A DNA stretch of 32,620 nucleotides, taken from Enterobacteriaceae bacterium UBA2655. Its GTDB lineage: Bacteria; Pseudomonadota; Gammaproteobacteria; Enterobacterales; Enterobacteriaceae. The notes below the pieces were generated by a model. It ran no database searches. It worked only from the letters and a program-made list of their open reading frames with translations, and was not told the DNA's origin. The stretch covers positions 289 to 32,908 of the forward strand of contig DENB01000026.1 of assembly GCA_002359495.1 (NCBI GenBank), written 5' to 3'. The translations under genes and the position numbers were made by a program. Numbering within the stretch: position 1 is the first letter of the stretch; each line of letters begins with the position of its first letter. Below, one piece after another: positions 1-8,626 of the stretch.

Positions 1-135
1 TTCCCTCTGGCCAGAGGGAATATGCAAATCGATATGATTGAGAATGGTGCGGCTGCCGTACTGCTTGGTCACGCCGTTAATCACCACCGGCGTGCCGGCA
101 TTCAGGCGGGCCGGGGACGCGTTCAGGTTGCTCAT
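1..135 (-). CDS. ssuB: Alkanesulfonate ABC transporter ATPase SsuB (5' part only)
   Basis: Only the first 45 codons are inside the window; the gene runs off the left edge. The translation begins MSNLNASPARLN and continues through a stretch (VVINGVTKQYGSRTILNH) typical of the first beta strands of an ABC ATPase, stopping before the Walker A loop. SsuB is the cytoplasmic ATPase that drives uptake of aliphatic sulfonates through SsuC. The ATG at 133-135 overlaps the ssuC stop codon (ATGA overlap), so translation is probably coupled. The assignment rests on the resemblance of the N-terminus to E. coli SsuB and on its position after ssuC; the catalytic motifs cannot be inspected here. Confidence 0.93.
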   Translation of the reverse strand, partial: MSNLNASPARLNAGTPVVINGVTKQYGSRTILNHIDLHIPSGQRE

Positions 136-923
136 GCGTTTTCCTCTTTCAGTTGGTAGGCAGGATGCCAGCGCAGCCAGACGCGCTCCAGCAGTTGCGC
201 CGTGACGTCCGCCAGCTTGCCGAGCAGGGCGTAAAGAATGATCGCCACCACCACCACGTCGGTCTGTAGAAATTCGCGTGCGTTCATCGCCAGGTAGCCG
301 ATGCCGGAGTTAGCCGAAATCGTTTCCGCGACGATTAGGGTGAGCCACATCAGCCCCAGCGCGAAACGCACGCCCACCATAATGGAGGGCAGGGCGCCGG
401 GCAGGATCACTTGGATAAACAGACCCCAGCCGGAAAGTCCGTAGCTGCGCGCCATCTCCAGCAGGCCGCGATCGATATTACGAATGCCGTGCCAGGTATT
501 CAGGTAGATCGGGAACAGCGTGCCGAGCGCGACGAGAAAAATTTTCGCCGACTCATCGATGCCGAACCACAGGATCACCAGCGGGATCAGCGCCAGATGC
601 GGCACGTTGCGCAGCATCTGCACCGAGGTATCCAGCAGCCGCTCGCCGAGGCGCGACAAGCCGGTAATCAGCCCGAGGATCAAGCCGATCGAGCCGCCGA
701 TGCTGAAGCCGATCAGCGCGCGCCAGCCGCTGATCGCCAGGTGTTGCCACAGCTCGCCGCTGGCTGACAGATGCCAGAAGGTGAGCAGGATATTTTCCGG
801 CGAGGGCAGAATGCGCGTCGAGAGCATGCCGGTCTGCGAAGCGATCTGCCACACCACAATCAGTAGCGCCGGCAGCAGCCAGGGAGTCAGCTGATGAGCC
901 AGCCGTTTTTGTACTTTCACCAT
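132..923 (-). CDS. ssuC: Alkanesulfonate ABC transporter permease SsuC
   Basis: Inner-membrane permease of the sulfonate uptake system, 263 residues as in E. coli SsuC. A first membrane segment lies near residues 12-30, and several more follow. The binding-protein-dependent transport (EAA-type) region is visible around ARSYGLSGWGLFIQVILPGA at about residues 158-177, where the permease contacts SsuB. I chose the ATG at 921-923 (MVKVQKRL) because it gives the family length and has GAGG eight bases upstream; an open frame extends 21 codons further but would overlap ssuD. It starts 10 bases after the ssuD stop and overlaps ssuB by 4 bases, so it is part of one ssuEADCB transcript. Confidence 0.96.
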   Translation of the reverse strand: MVKVQKRLAHQLTPWLLPALLIVVWQIASQTGMLSTRILPSPENILLTFWHLSASGELWQHLAISGWRALIGFSIGGSIGLILGLITGLSRLGERLLDTSVQMLRNVPHLALIPLVILWFGIDESAKIFLVALGTLFPIYLNTWHGIRNIDRGLLEMARSYGLSGWGLFIQVILPGALPSIMVGVRFALGLMWLTLIVAETISANSGIGYLAMNAREFLQTDVVVVAIILYALLGKLADVTAQLLERVWLRWHPAYQLKEENA

Positions 924-933
924 AATAACAACC

Positions 934-2079
934 TCAGCTTTGCGACACTTTTTGCGGCGTGAAATCATTTGCCACCGCTTCGCCATGCACCTGCGCGACG
1001 CGCGGCTGCGGCACTTCGGGAATGTTCAGATCCAGATGAGGGAACAGCAGCTCGCCCACGCGGTACGCTTCTTCAAGGTGCGGATAGCCGGAAAGAATAA
1101 AGGTTTCGATGCCGAGATCGGCATACTCCTGCATGCGCGCCGCCACGGTCGGGCCGTCGCCGACCAGCGCCGTGCCCGCACCGCCGCGCACCAGACCCAC
1201 ACCGGCCCACAGGTTAGGGCTGATCTCCAGCTGGTCGCGGCGTCCGTTATGCAACGCTGCCATGCGCCGCTGTCCGACCGAGTCCGCCCGGGCGAAAGCC
1301 GCCTGCGCCTTGGCGATGGTGGCGTCGTCGAGATGAGCGATCAGGCAGTCGGCCGCTTTCCAGGCTTCCGCATTGGTTTCGCGCACAATAACGTGCAGGC
1401 GGATGCCGAAACGCACGCTGCGCCCCTGGGCGGCGGCTTTGGCGCGCACCTGCTCGATTTTTTCTTTTACCAGCGCCGGCGGTTCGCCCCAGGTGAGGTA
1501 GACATCCACTTGCTCCGCCGCCAGATCCTGTGCCACATCCGAAGAGCCGCCGAACCACAGCGGCGGCCGCGGCTGCTGCACCGGTTTGAATAACAGACGC
1601 GCGCCGCGCACATTGACATATTTGCCTTCGTAATCGACGGTCTCGCCTTCCAGCACACATCGCCAGACGCGGGTAAACTCAGCGGATTCCACGTAGCGTT
1701 CCCGGTGATCCAGGAACACGCCGTCGCCCGCCAGCTCTTCCGGGTCGCCGCCGGTAACCAGATTGAACAAGGTGCGCCCGTTGGAGAGGCGATCCAGGGT
1801 CGCGGCCTGACGCGCCGCCTGGGTCGGCGAGATAACGCCAGGACGCAGCGCGACCAAAAAGCGCAGGCGCTGCGTCACCGGAATCAACGACGCGGCGACC
1901 AGCCAGGCATCTTCGCAGGAGCGGCCGGTGGGGATCAGCACGCCGCCGAAACCTAACCTGTCGGCGGCCTGCGCAACCTGCTGCAGGTAAGCGTGATCGA
2001 CTGGGCGGGCGCCTTCCGCTGTGCCAAGATAGCGGCCATCGCCGTGGGTAGGAAGAAACCAGAAAACGGATACGCTCAT
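934..2079 (-). CDS. ssuD: FMNH2-dependent alkanesulfonate monooxygenase SsuD
   Basis: A cytoplasmic two-component flavin monooxygenase that uses FMNH2 and O2 to cleave the C-S bond of alkanesulfonates, giving an aldehyde and sulfite for cysteine synthesis. It is 381 residues, exactly the E. coli length. The bacterial-luciferase-like TIM barrel is recognisable: [16 protein letters not shown] at the N-terminus, [18 protein letters not shown] near residues 74-91, [15 protein letters not shown] near 106-120 and [19 protein letters not shown] near 174-192. The ATG at 2077-2079 is preceded by GAGGAG. The gene lies 13 bases after ssuA and its flavin is supplied by SsuE from the same operon. Confidence 0.97.
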   Translation of the reverse strand: MSVSVFWFLPTHGDGRYLGTAEGARPVDHAYLQQVAQAADRLGFGGVLIPTGRSCEDAWLVAASLIPVTQRLRFLVALRPGVISPTQAARQAATLDRLSNGRTLFNLVTGGDPEELAGDGVFLDHRERYVESAEFTRVWRCVLEGETVDYEGKYVNVRGARLLFKPVQQPRPPLWFGGSSDVAQDLAAEQVDVYLTWGEPPALVKEKIEQVRAKAAAQGRSVRFGIRLHVIVRETNAEAWKAADCLIAHLDDATIAKAQAAFARADSVGQRRMAALHNGRRDQLEISPNLWAGVGLVRGGAGTALVGDGPTVAARMQEYADLGIETFILSGYPHLEEAYRVGELLFPHLDLNIPEVPQPRVAQVHGEAVANDFTPQKVSQS

Positions 2080-2092
2080 TTTTCACTCCTCA

Positions 2093-3052
2093 TTAATTTT
2101 CCGTCCGGGGATGCCAGATACGATCGGCGATCGTGACGTTGACCGGCATCAAATGGTTGGCGTAAAACAGATCGGCGGTTTGCTGTTGCGCCCGTGCGGT
2201 TTTGTCGCTGACCGGCGCAATAGCGGTCGGGGGACGATGATCGAGATAGCTGGCGATCACCGGCTTCGGCAGCCCCATCGCCTGCGATAACAGATCGATG
2301 CTCGCGTCGCGCTGGCTGCGCGTCAGCGCGTCAGCCGCGCTGAAGGTGTTGAGCACCTGTTCGATAAAAGGCCCGTTCGCGTCGGCAAAGCGGCGCGTGG
2401 CGAGATAAAAAGAGCCGGTTTGATTCAGTTCGCTGCCGTCAGTCAAGACCCGCACGTTGCCCTGCAGCAGCGCGGCGGAGTAATAGGGATCCCAAATCGC
2501 CCAGGCATCCACATCGCCCTGCTGAAAGGCGGCGCGCGCGTCCGCCGGCGTCAGATAGGCAGGCTGAATGTCGTTAAAGCTCAGGCCCGCTTTCTCCAGC
2601 GCGCGCAACAGCAGGTTGTGCGAGCTGGAGCCTTTCTGGAACGCCACCTTTTTCCCTTTCAGGTCGGCCACGCTTTTCAGCGGACTCGCTTTCGGCACCA
2701 GAATCACTTCCGCTTTGGGCTTGGGCGGTTCTGCGCCGACATAAAGCAGGTCCGCGCCCGCCGCCTGCGCGAAAATAGGCGGAATGTCGCCGGTACTGCC
2801 TAAGTCGATACTGCCGACGTTCAGCGCCTCCAGCATTTGCGGCCCGGCAGGAAATTCAATCCATTTGATCTGCGTGCCGGGATACCGCTGCTCCAGCATC
2901 TGATGACTTTTCGCCAGCACCATGCTGACCGATCCCTTCTGGTAGCCGATGCGAAATTGCTCCGGCCCCGTTTCGGCAGCGCGAGCGCTCAGGCTCAGCG
3001 CCAGCAGCGCGCAGAGCGCCCATCCGGTGACGGCGGTTAATCTCTTGTTCAT
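2093..3052 (-). CDS. ssuA: Alkanesulfonate-binding periplasmic protein SsuA
   Basis: Periplasmic substrate-binding protein that delivers aliphatic sulfonates to SsuBC. It is 319 residues, the E. coli length. A Sec signal peptide is clear: MNKRLTAVTGW followed by a hydrophobic core (ALCALLALSLS) and a cleavage site at about ARA|AETG, near residue 25. The mature protein starts with the family pattern FRIGYQKGSVSMVLAK and has VADLKGKKVAFQKGSSSHNLL at about residues 128-148, typical of the SsuA/TauA/NMT1 fold. It lies 13 bases downstream of ssuE. By family the substrate is an aliphatic sulfonate; TauA-like taurine specificity is less likely because ssuD and ssuE are adjacent and tauD is absent. 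Confidence 0.95.
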   Translation of the reverse strand: MNKRLTAVTGWALCALLALSLSARAAETGPEQFRIGYQKGSVSMVLAKSHQMLEQRYPGTQIKWIEFPAGPQMLEALNVGSIDLGSTGDIPPIFAQAAGADLLYVGAEPPKPKAEVILVPKASPLKSVADLKGKKVAFQKGSSSHNLLLRALEKAGLSFNDIQPAYLTPADARAAFQQGDVDAWAIWDPYYSAALLQGNVRVLTDGSELNQTGSFYLATRRFADANGPFIEQVLNTFSAADALTRSQRDASIDLLSQAMGLPKPVIASYLDHRPPTAIAPVSDKTARAQQQTADLFYANHLMPVNVTIADRIWHPRTEN

Positions 3053-3065
3053 GACGCTCTCCGGC

Positions 3066-3617
3066 TTAAACGGCTTGCGCGAAAACGCGGGGTTGGCGGG
3101 TCAGCGCCAGCCAGAAGGTCTCCAGCGCCTGATCGATGCGCAGTGCCAGCGTCTGATGCAGCTCCGGCTGGCGGTCGTACTGGCTAATCTGGCTGTCGTC
3201 CGCAAACACGCCATGCAGAATTTCCTGCGCTTTCAGCGCGTTCAGCACCGGCTTCAGGGCGTAATCGACGGCAAGCATATGAGCCACGCTGCCGCCGCTG
3301 GCGAGAGGCAGTACCACCTTATGCTCCAGCGCCCGCTCCGGCAGCAGATCGAGCAAGGTTTTCAGCGCGCCGGAAAAAGAGGCTTTATAGATAGGCGTCG
3401 CGACGATGACGCCGTCCGCCGCCGCCAAATCTTCGCGTAACGCCAGCAGAGCGGGGGAGTCGAAACGCGCATGTAGCAGATCTTCCGGCGAAAAATTGTG
3501 GATATTCCAGGGAATCACTTCTGCGCCGCGCGCTTCCAGCGCCTGTTGACATAGCAGAAGCAGCGCGCTGGAGCGAGACGGAAACCGGGGGCTGCCTGCC
3601 AGAGTAATAACCCGCAT
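3066..3617 (-). CDS. ssuE: NADPH-dependent FMN reductase SsuE
   Basis: Reduces FMN with NADPH and hands FMNH2 to SsuD. The protein has 183 residues, slightly shorter than the 191 of E. coli. The flavodoxin-like fold is shown by ITLAGSPRFPSRSSALL at residues 4-20 (phosphate-binding loop) and by ATPIYKASFSGALKTLLDLLP near residues 74-94. The tyrosine in AVDYALKP corresponds to the pi-helix tyrosine that distinguishes SsuE from canonical flavin reductases. The ATG at 3615-3617 has AGGAG seven bases upstream. It is the first gene of ssuEADCB, so the operon promoter should lie in the AT-rich region above 3617. In E. coli the operon is activated by Cbl/CysB under sulfate limitation; I could not identify those sites here. 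Confidence 0.95.
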   Translation of the reverse strand: MRVITLAGSPRFPSRSSALLLLCQQALEARGAEVIPWNIHNFSPEDLLHARFDSPALLALREDLAAADGVIVATPIYKASFSGALKTLLDLLPERALEHKVVLPLASGGSVAHMLAVDYALKPVLNALKAQEILHGVFADDSQISQYDRQPELHQTLALRIDQALETFWLALTRQPRVFAQAV

Positions 3618-4374
3618 AGTGACTCCTTATATCTAAAAGTTATTAATTATCTGATATTGAGAACCGATGGGCTAATCCTGACAGAGCAACGCTGAGCGCT
3701 AAAATGATTTTTCCGGCAATCTATAACCAAAAAGCGCAAATAGTTCGGTATGGGATAGCTAAAGAAGCGTGATGCAGTGCAAATTTTTACGACTAATCCG
3801 AAAAACCGTTGCCGTCTGAAAAGCAAAACGTGCATCAGCGTTAAGTAAAAATAGAAAAAACATTATCCAGCAGAAAAAAGGTGTGTTAATGAATCATACC
3901 GGCCAGGCATATATTGAGGAAACAGAAAATTACGCGGCAGAAAAAGCATAAAAAGCTGGCAAAACAGCAGGCAACGGCAGGGGGAATAAAAAACAGTTCA
4001 GAAAATTCGCAATACAGAGTGGTTAATAAAGGGGGTGGAAATCAATTTAACTCATCAGTTTTTCTACTCGACCCGGTTGAAATAGCATGTTTTATCAAAG
4101 CTGCGCCCCTAATGAAAACCGTTGCGGGCAAACATACTTCAGGACGGCATGACCCTTTCGGCTTTAATACATCAGTAGCGATAAAGATAAACTTTCATTA
4201 AACCGAAGGCTGGGTAAAACAGCGCTGGGAATGAATGATTAAGTGCGACTAAGATAATGGAACTTGAGTCAGCGTCGATTGTTGTCTGAGCCTCCGGCGC
4301 GGCAATAATTCCTTGTTCGTCTCCAGCTAATTGCTGACTGAATTAAAATGCCGGGTTAAATACAGGAATGACCT
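3618..4374. other. AT-rich intergenic region between ssuE and the glycosyltransferase gene
   Basis: This 757-base gap is visibly richer in A and T than both flanks. It should hold the divergent ssu promoter (minus strand) and the promoter of the glycosyltransferase/flippase pair (plus strand), but no hexamer pair is convincing on either side. Open frames here are poor: a 20-codon frame at 3889-3951 has a reasonable AAAGGTG upstream, a longer lysine-rich frame at 3914-4201 starts at TTG without a ribosome site, and a minus-strand frame at 3647-3835 also lacks one. Two partial matches to the RcsAB box occur at about 4250-4263 and 4301-4314; each matches mainly one half. The region may be the decayed remnant of a transferred segment. 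Confidence 0.6.
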
Positions 4375-5421
4375 ATGTCTGAAATAGTGCTGTCTGTTAT
4401 CATTCCAGCTTACAACGTTGAGAAATATATTGTTGAATGTGTCGATTCGTTACTGACACAGATTTCAGCGCCTGATGAAATTATCATTATCAATGATGGC
4501 TCCACAGACGACACTCTGCAGCTGGCGCAAAGGCATTATGCGCATTTGCCGCAGGTGAAAATCGTCACCATTCCCAATGGCGGACTTGGCAATGCGCGTG
4601 ATACCGGCATCGCTGTCGCAAAAGGCGAATTTATCTTCTTTTGCGACCCTGACGACATCGTCGCGGAGGGATTTTTCAGTGAGCTGCAAGAGGTAGCGAA
4701 AAAACATCCGGACGTTGATCTGTTCTGCTTTAACTCCTGTACGTTTGAAGACGGCGACAGCCAGAAAACCCAGCCGAAGGTCCGCCACGATCGCTTCGGT
4801 TTGCATGGGCCGCAAAAAGTGTTTTCCTCGCTGCTGCGTAACGGAAGTTATACCTCGGCGGTATGGAACTATGCGCTGAAAAAAAGCGTTATTGACCAGC
4901 ACCATCTCCGTTTCGTGAGGCGGTTGCATGAAGATCACCATTTTACCATGGCCGCTTTTTTTAAATGCCAGCGCGCCTGGGTCAGCAAGGCGACATATTA
5001 TAAGCAGCGCATTCGTAGTGGCTCCCTGACCAATAGCCAGAAGGGCGATGATTTCTTTTATCAGCGCTATGACGCCTTTATGAATGCCTGGCATGTTCTG
5101 ATTACCTCGGTTAAAAAAGGCGCGTGGCGCAGCGAATTGCAAAAAGATTATTTGCTGCACTCATTTCGCCTGATGGTTTTTCTTTCGCTCTACAATAAAA
5201 CGCCGGTGCCGGAATATGTGCTGAATGCTATTCGGGTATTGGGGCGCGACGTCAAGGCCGCGAATTTCAAGGAGTGGTTGATATTAAATTCGCCGGAACT
5301 CTATATTCGCGTGCAAAATTACCGGGTGCTAAAAGAGATGAATGGCGCAAAGACATTCCGAAAAGCGGGCGAAAACGTTGCCCGTACGTCGCAAACATAT
5401 GAAAATACTTTTCAGAAATGA
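4375..5421 (+). CDS. Family 2 glycosyltransferase, probably surface polysaccharide synthesis
   Basis: A 348-residue GT2 (GT-A fold) enzyme that would transfer a sugar from a nucleotide donor to a lipid-linked or saccharide acceptor at the cytoplasmic face. The N-terminal nucleotide-binding part is classical: SVIIPAYNVEKYI at residues 7-19, NDGSTDDT at 40-47, GNARDTGI at 72-79 and the acidic metal site DPDD at 91-94 in the DXD position. The catalytic-base motif HED lies at 185-187 and an RSGS motif at about 214-217. The last 120 residues are a helical extension of unclear role with no obvious membrane segment. The ATG has AGGA upstream. The flippase gene follows after 19 bases and shares its terminator. 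Base use is more AT-rich than the flanking core genes, suggesting acquisition. Donor and acceptor cannot be told from the sequence. Confidence 0.88.
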   Translation: MSEIVLSVIIPAYNVEKYIVECVDSLLTQISAPDEIIIINDGSTDDTLQLAQRHYAHLPQVKIVTIPNGGLGNARDTGIAVAKGEFIFFCDPDDIVAEGFFSELQEVAKKHPDVDLFCFNSCTFEDGDSQKTQPKVRHDRFGLHGPQKVFSSLLRNGSYTSAVWNYALKKSVIDQHHLRFVRRLHEDHHFTMAAFFKCQRAWVSKATYYKQRIRSGSLTNSQKGDDFFYQRYDAFMNAWHVLITSVKKGAWRSELQKDYLLHSFRLMVFLSLYNKTPVPEYVLNAIRVLGRDVKAANFKEWLILNSPELYIRVQNYRVLKEMNGAKTFRKAGENVARTSQTYENTFQK

Positions 5422-5440
5422 GCATTAAGGTTGTTGCGTC

Positions 5441-6742
5441 ATGGCAAAAGTCCTCGATAAGGGTTTAATCGTTAATATTCTGTCGTTACTGGCCTATCGT
5501 GGAACCTCTTTTCTGTTCCCGCTGGTGACTTTACCCTATCTGGCCCGCATTCTCGGCGTGGAGCAGATGGGGGTGCTGGCGCTGGCTATCGCCTGCGTAG
5601 CTTACTGCAGCACCATTTCCGACTGGGGATTTAACGTCTATACCACGAAAGATATTGCGCATCACCGGGACGATAAAACTCGGGTATCGCAAATTTTCTG
5701 GTCGACGTTCAATGCCAAAATGATGCTGATGCTGTGTACCAGCGGCATTCTGCTGCTGGTCACCTGGTTCCATGCCAGCTGGCACTACCTGTTTTGGGTT
5801 GTGATGGCTAACTGCACTACGTTGATCGGATCGCTTTTCTCCTACGGCTGGCTGATGCAGGGGTTCGAAAAGCTCGGCAAAACGGCGGTCATCTCCACTT
5901 TCGGAAATTTTTGCGCCATTCCGCTGACGTTTTTGCTGGTGAAAACGCCGGCAGATACCTGGCTGGCCGCTATGATCCCCGGGCTGGTCTCGATTATCAG
6001 CGCCATCATCACGCTAAAATATGTGCTGGAGATGAAGGTGATCGGCCATTACCGCTTCGAGCCGAAAGAGATCTGGCGTCGCCTCGCCGACAGCGTGCAC
6101 GTTTTTATTGCGATAGCCGGCGCCAACCTGTTTAACAGCGTCAACGTTTTGATCCTGGCGACCTTTACCTCGCATTACATGATCGGTATCTATAACGGTG
6201 CCGACCGGCTGCGCAAGGCGGCGAATTCCGTTCCTGAACAGATCGGCAACGCTTTTTTTCCGCGCGTCAGTTATCTGTTCGCCCGCGACCGGGCGGCAGC
6301 TGTGGCGGCAACGCGTAAAAGCCTGACGTTCTCTTTCTCGATCAGCCTGTTTATCGTGATCTTCACCTGGTTTTTCGCTGACCAGATCGTAGGACTGCTG
6401 TTAGGTAAAGACTTTATTCCCTCCGCCGACGTGCTGCGCGTTTTCGTGCTCTGCTTCTTATTCGGCAATATCTCTTATCCGGCCGGGTTGCAGGTGCTTA
6501 TTCCGCATGGTCTGGCGCGTCAGCGCATGCAGGTTATGGTAGGGGCGGGCCTGATTAATATTCCCGTCTGTTGTCTGCTCGCCTGGAAATATGGCGCGAT
6601 CGGCGCCGCCTGCTCGATGGTTTTCGCCGAGTTTATGGTTTGCGTCGGGATTTTCGGCATTATGGCGCGCCACGGCATCCTGCGGGAATATCTGCATGCG
6701 CCGCGCAACGCCTCGTCGCCGGCGAAGGATATCGTCGGCTAA
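5441..6742 (+). CDS. Wzx-type polysaccharide flippase (MOP superfamily)
   Basis: A 433-residue integral membrane protein with about twelve hydrophobic segments, of the polysaccharide-exporter (Wzx/RfbX) branch of the MOP superfamily. It would flip undecaprenyl-linked oligosaccharide units across the inner membrane. The family's N-terminal pattern is clear: LLAYRGTSFLFPLVTLPYLA at residues 16-35, then RILGVEQMGVLALA and later SDWGFNVYTTKDIAHHR. A mid-protein FTSHYMIGIYNGADRLRKA and PEQIGNAFFPRVSYLFARD are also typical. It follows the glycosyltransferase after 19 bases and ends 8 bases before a terminator, so the two form a bicistronic unit. No polymerase (Wzy), initiating transferase or other sugar gene is next to it, so it must work with components encoded elsewhere. 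Confidence 0.88.
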   Translation: MAKVLDKGLIVNILSLLAYRGTSFLFPLVTLPYLARILGVEQMGVLALAIACVAYCSTISDWGFNVYTTKDIAHHRDDKTRVSQIFWSTFNAKMMLMLCTSGILLLVTWFHASWHYLFWVVMANCTTLIGSLFSYGWLMQGFEKLGKTAVISTFGNFCAIPLTFLLVKTPADTWLAAMIPGLVSIISAIITLKYVLEMKVIGHYRFEPKEIWRRLADSVHVFIAIAGANLFNSVNVLILATFTSHYMIGIYNGADRLRKAANSVPEQIGNAFFPRVSYLFARDRAAAVAATRKSLTFSFSISLFIVIFTWFFADQIVGLLLGKDFIPSADVLRVFVLCFLFGNISYPAGLQVLIPHGLARQRMQVMVGAGLINIPVCCLLAWKYGAIGAACSMVFAEFMVCVGIFGIMARHGILREYLHAPRNASSPAKDIVG

Positions 6743-6750
6743 CAAGAAAA

Positions 6751-6776
6751 GGCGCAAATGCGCCTGTTATTTTTCT
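6751..6776 (+). terminator. Intrinsic terminator of the glycosyltransferase-flippase unit
   Basis: The stem GGCGC/GCGCC (6751-6755 and 6760-6764) has an AAAT loop and is followed by the T-rich tract TGTTATTTTTCTT. It begins 8 bases after the flippase stop codon and upstream of pyrD, separating the accessory pair from the core gene. The stem is only five base pairs, but GC-rich. Confidence 0.7.
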
Positions 6777-6871
6777 TACGGATTTACTTTTGCGCCAAAG
6801 GTTTTTACCATTCTGGCGCACAACTTACGTGCACCTGTCTATACGAACGCTTCCGCCATTCAGGAGAGTGC

Positions 6872-7882
6872 ATGTTTTATCCTATCGTCCGTCCAGCCTT
6901 ATTTAAGCTCGATCCCGAGCGCGCCCATGAACTGACTTTTCAACAGCTGCGCCTGATCAGCGGCACGCCGCTGGAGGGGCTTATTCGTCAGAATTTGCCC
7001 GCCCGACCCGTCACCTGCATGGGCCTGACTTTTAAAAACGCGTTGGGGCTGGCGGCCGGGCTGGATAAAAACGCAGAATGCGTTAACGCTTTCGGCGCCA
7101 TGGGATTCGGCTTTATTGAAGTCGGCACGGTGACGCCGCGTCCGCAGCCGGGAAACGATAAGCCGCGCATGTTTCGTCTGGTAGAGGCTGAAGGGATTAT
7201 CAACCGCATGGGATTTAATAATCTCGGCGTCGATCACCTGGTTGAAAACGTAAAAAAAGCGCGTTTCAACGGCATTCTGGGCATTAATATCGGCAAAAAT
7301 AAAGACACGCCGGTTGAGCAGGGCAAAGAGGATTATCTGACCTGCATGGAAAAGGTTTATGCGCACGCCGGTTATATTGCCGTTAATATCTCCTCGCCTA
7401 ATACCCCGGGATTACGCACGTTGCAATATGGCGAAGCGCTGGACGATCTTTTAGCCGCGATAAAATTAAAACAGAAAGAGCTGGAAAAGCGACATTTGAA
7501 ATATGTGCCGGTCGCGGTAAAAATCGCGCCGGATCTCGCGGAAGAAGAGTTGATTCAGATTGCCGACAGTTTAGTCAGGCATCAAATCGATGGCGTCATT
7601 GCCACCAACACCACCCTGGATCGTTCGCTGGTCAGCGGAATAAAACACAGCGAAGAAGCGGGCGGACTGAGCGGCCGACCGGTGCAGGCGCGCAGCACGG
7701 AAGTGATTCGCCGTCTTTCTGCGGAGCTGCAGGGACGCCTGCCGATTATTGGCGTGGGCGGAATTGATTCGCTGGTCGCCGCGCGGGAAAAAATGGCGGC
7801 CGGCGCATCGCTGGTGCAAATTTACTCAGGTTTTATTTATAAAGGCCCGTCGCTGATTAAAGATATCGTGACCCATCTCTAA
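6872..7882 (+). CDS. pyrD: Dihydroorotate dehydrogenase (quinone), class 2
   Basis: Catalyses the fourth step of UMP synthesis, oxidising dihydroorotate to orotate and passing electrons via FMN to quinone at the inner membrane. It is 336 residues, the E. coli length. The N-terminal membrane-associating helix ([20 protein letters not shown]) is followed by the FMN-binding barrel with [29 protein letters not shown] carrying the catalytic serine of class 2 enzymes, and [20 protein letters not shown] near the C-terminus for the FMN phosphate. I chose ATG 6872 because of the CAGGAGAG eight bases upstream and the exact family length; an open frame extends 38 codons further upstream with no such support. 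Two tandem terminators follow. Confidence 0.97.
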   Translation: MFYPIVRPALFKLDPERAHELTFQQLRLISGTPLEGLIRQNLPARPVTCMGLTFKNALGLAAGLDKNAECVNAFGAMGFGFIEVGTVTPRPQPGNDKPRMFRLVEAEGIINRMGFNNLGVDHLVENVKKARFNGILGINIGKNKDTPVEQGKEDYLTCMEKVYAHAGYIAVNISSPNTPGLRTLQYGEALDDLLAAIKLKQKELEKRHLKYVPVAVKIAPDLAEEELIQIADSLVRHQIDGVIATNTTLDRSLVSGIKHSEEAGGLSGRPVQARSTEVIRRLSAELQGRLPIIGVGGIDSLVAAREKMAAGASLVQIYSGFIYKGPSLIKDIVTHL

Positions 7883-7923
7883 AACTGCCGGAATAATCGC
7901 GTCATTCAATCGGACAATATTCG

Positions 7924-7950
7924 GCCAGGGGGTTTATTTCTCCCTCTGGC
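7924..7950 (+). terminator. Candidate first terminator hairpin downstream of pyrD
   Basis: Nine-pair stem (7924-7932 with 7942-7950, one G-T wobble) around a nine-base loop, 41 bases after the pyrD stop. The following bases TCGTTTATATTTTG make only a weak U tract, so it may act together with the next hairpin. Confidence 0.5.
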
Positions 7951-7964
7951 TCGTTTATATTTTG

Positions 7965-7991
7965 AGCTGAAAGTACAAAATTCAGCTTTTT
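7965..7991 (+). terminator. Second terminator hairpin downstream of pyrD
   Basis: AGCTGAA (7965-7971) pairs with TTCAGCT (7981-7987) around a nine-base A-rich loop and is followed directly by TTTT. With the hairpin at 7924 it forms a tandem terminator between pyrD and zapC. Confidence 0.6.
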
Positions 7992-8073
7992 CCTCTCTTT
8001 TATCCAGCTGCGTTTTGTGTATTATCCCGACGCGTTTGACTAATTCAACAGGCGGTATTCCACAGGGCACATT

Positions 8074-8613
8074 ATGAAATTCAAACCTGACGACAACTGG
8101 CGTTGGCTTTATGACGCACAGCATGACCGAATGATGCTCGATCTGGCCGATGGTACGCTTTTTTGCTCCCGTTTCCCGCGTAAAATGTTAACACCCGATG
8201 CGTTCAACGCGTCCGGCTTTTGCGTTGAAGACGCCGCCTTGTTTAATCATTTCGATGAGAAATGCCGCCAGACCGACTTAAGTATTGATGAACGAGCCGA
8301 ACTGGTGCTGAACGCGCTTGTCGCCTCCCGCTTTCTCAAGCCGATGATGCCGAAAAGCTGGCATTTTATTCCGCATTACCATCCCTGGCAGCCGGACGAA
8401 GGGGAGCTGGTCGAGGTGAAGCTGGCGGAAAACGGCGAACAGGCGCGCCTGCTGGTAGTGGAAAGCGGCGAGAGCGCGGCGCTATGTTTACTGGCGCAGC
8501 CAACGCTGACGCTGGCTGGCAAGAGTATGATATTAGGCGACGCCATTAAAATAATGAACGATCGTCTGCAACTGCATCATCACGCCCAGCTCTATTACGC
8601 CCGGGCGGTTTAA
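8074..8613 (+). CDS. zapC: Cell division protein ZapC
   Basis: Cytoplasmic FtsZ-associated protein that promotes bundling of FtsZ protofilaments at midcell. The product has 179 residues against 180 in E. coli. It is recognised from the N-terminus [26 protein letters not shown], the internal [15 protein letters not shown] and its position between pyrD and ycbX. There is no signal peptide or membrane segment. A possible -10 hexamer TATTAT lies at 8020-8025 without a good -35. The ATG follows a weak AGGG. The stop codon is 13 bases from the convergent ycbX stop, with no terminator between them. Confidence 0.93.
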   Translation: MKFKPDDNWRWLYDAQHDRMMLDLADGTLFCSRFPRKMLTPDAFNASGFCVEDAALFNHFDEKCRQTDLSIDERAELVLNALVASRFLKPMMPKSWHFIPHYHPWQPDEGELVEVKLAENGEQARLLVVESGESAALCLLAQPTLTLAGKSMILGDAIKIMNDRLQLHHHAQLYYARAV

Positions 8614-8626
8614 TTCCCCCGGGTTA

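Noticed and set aside
3647..3835. 62-codon minus-strand frame upstream of ssuE
   Set aside because: No ribosome site, no family resemblance, and it occupies the expected ssu promoter region.
3914..4201. Lysine-rich 95-codon frame in the ssuE-glycosyltransferase gap
   Set aside because: TTG start without ribosome site, low-complexity start and no recognisable family.
6791..6808. PurR-like sequence upstream of pyrD
   Set aside because: Too many mismatches to the PurR consensus despite the known PurR control of pyrD in E. coli.
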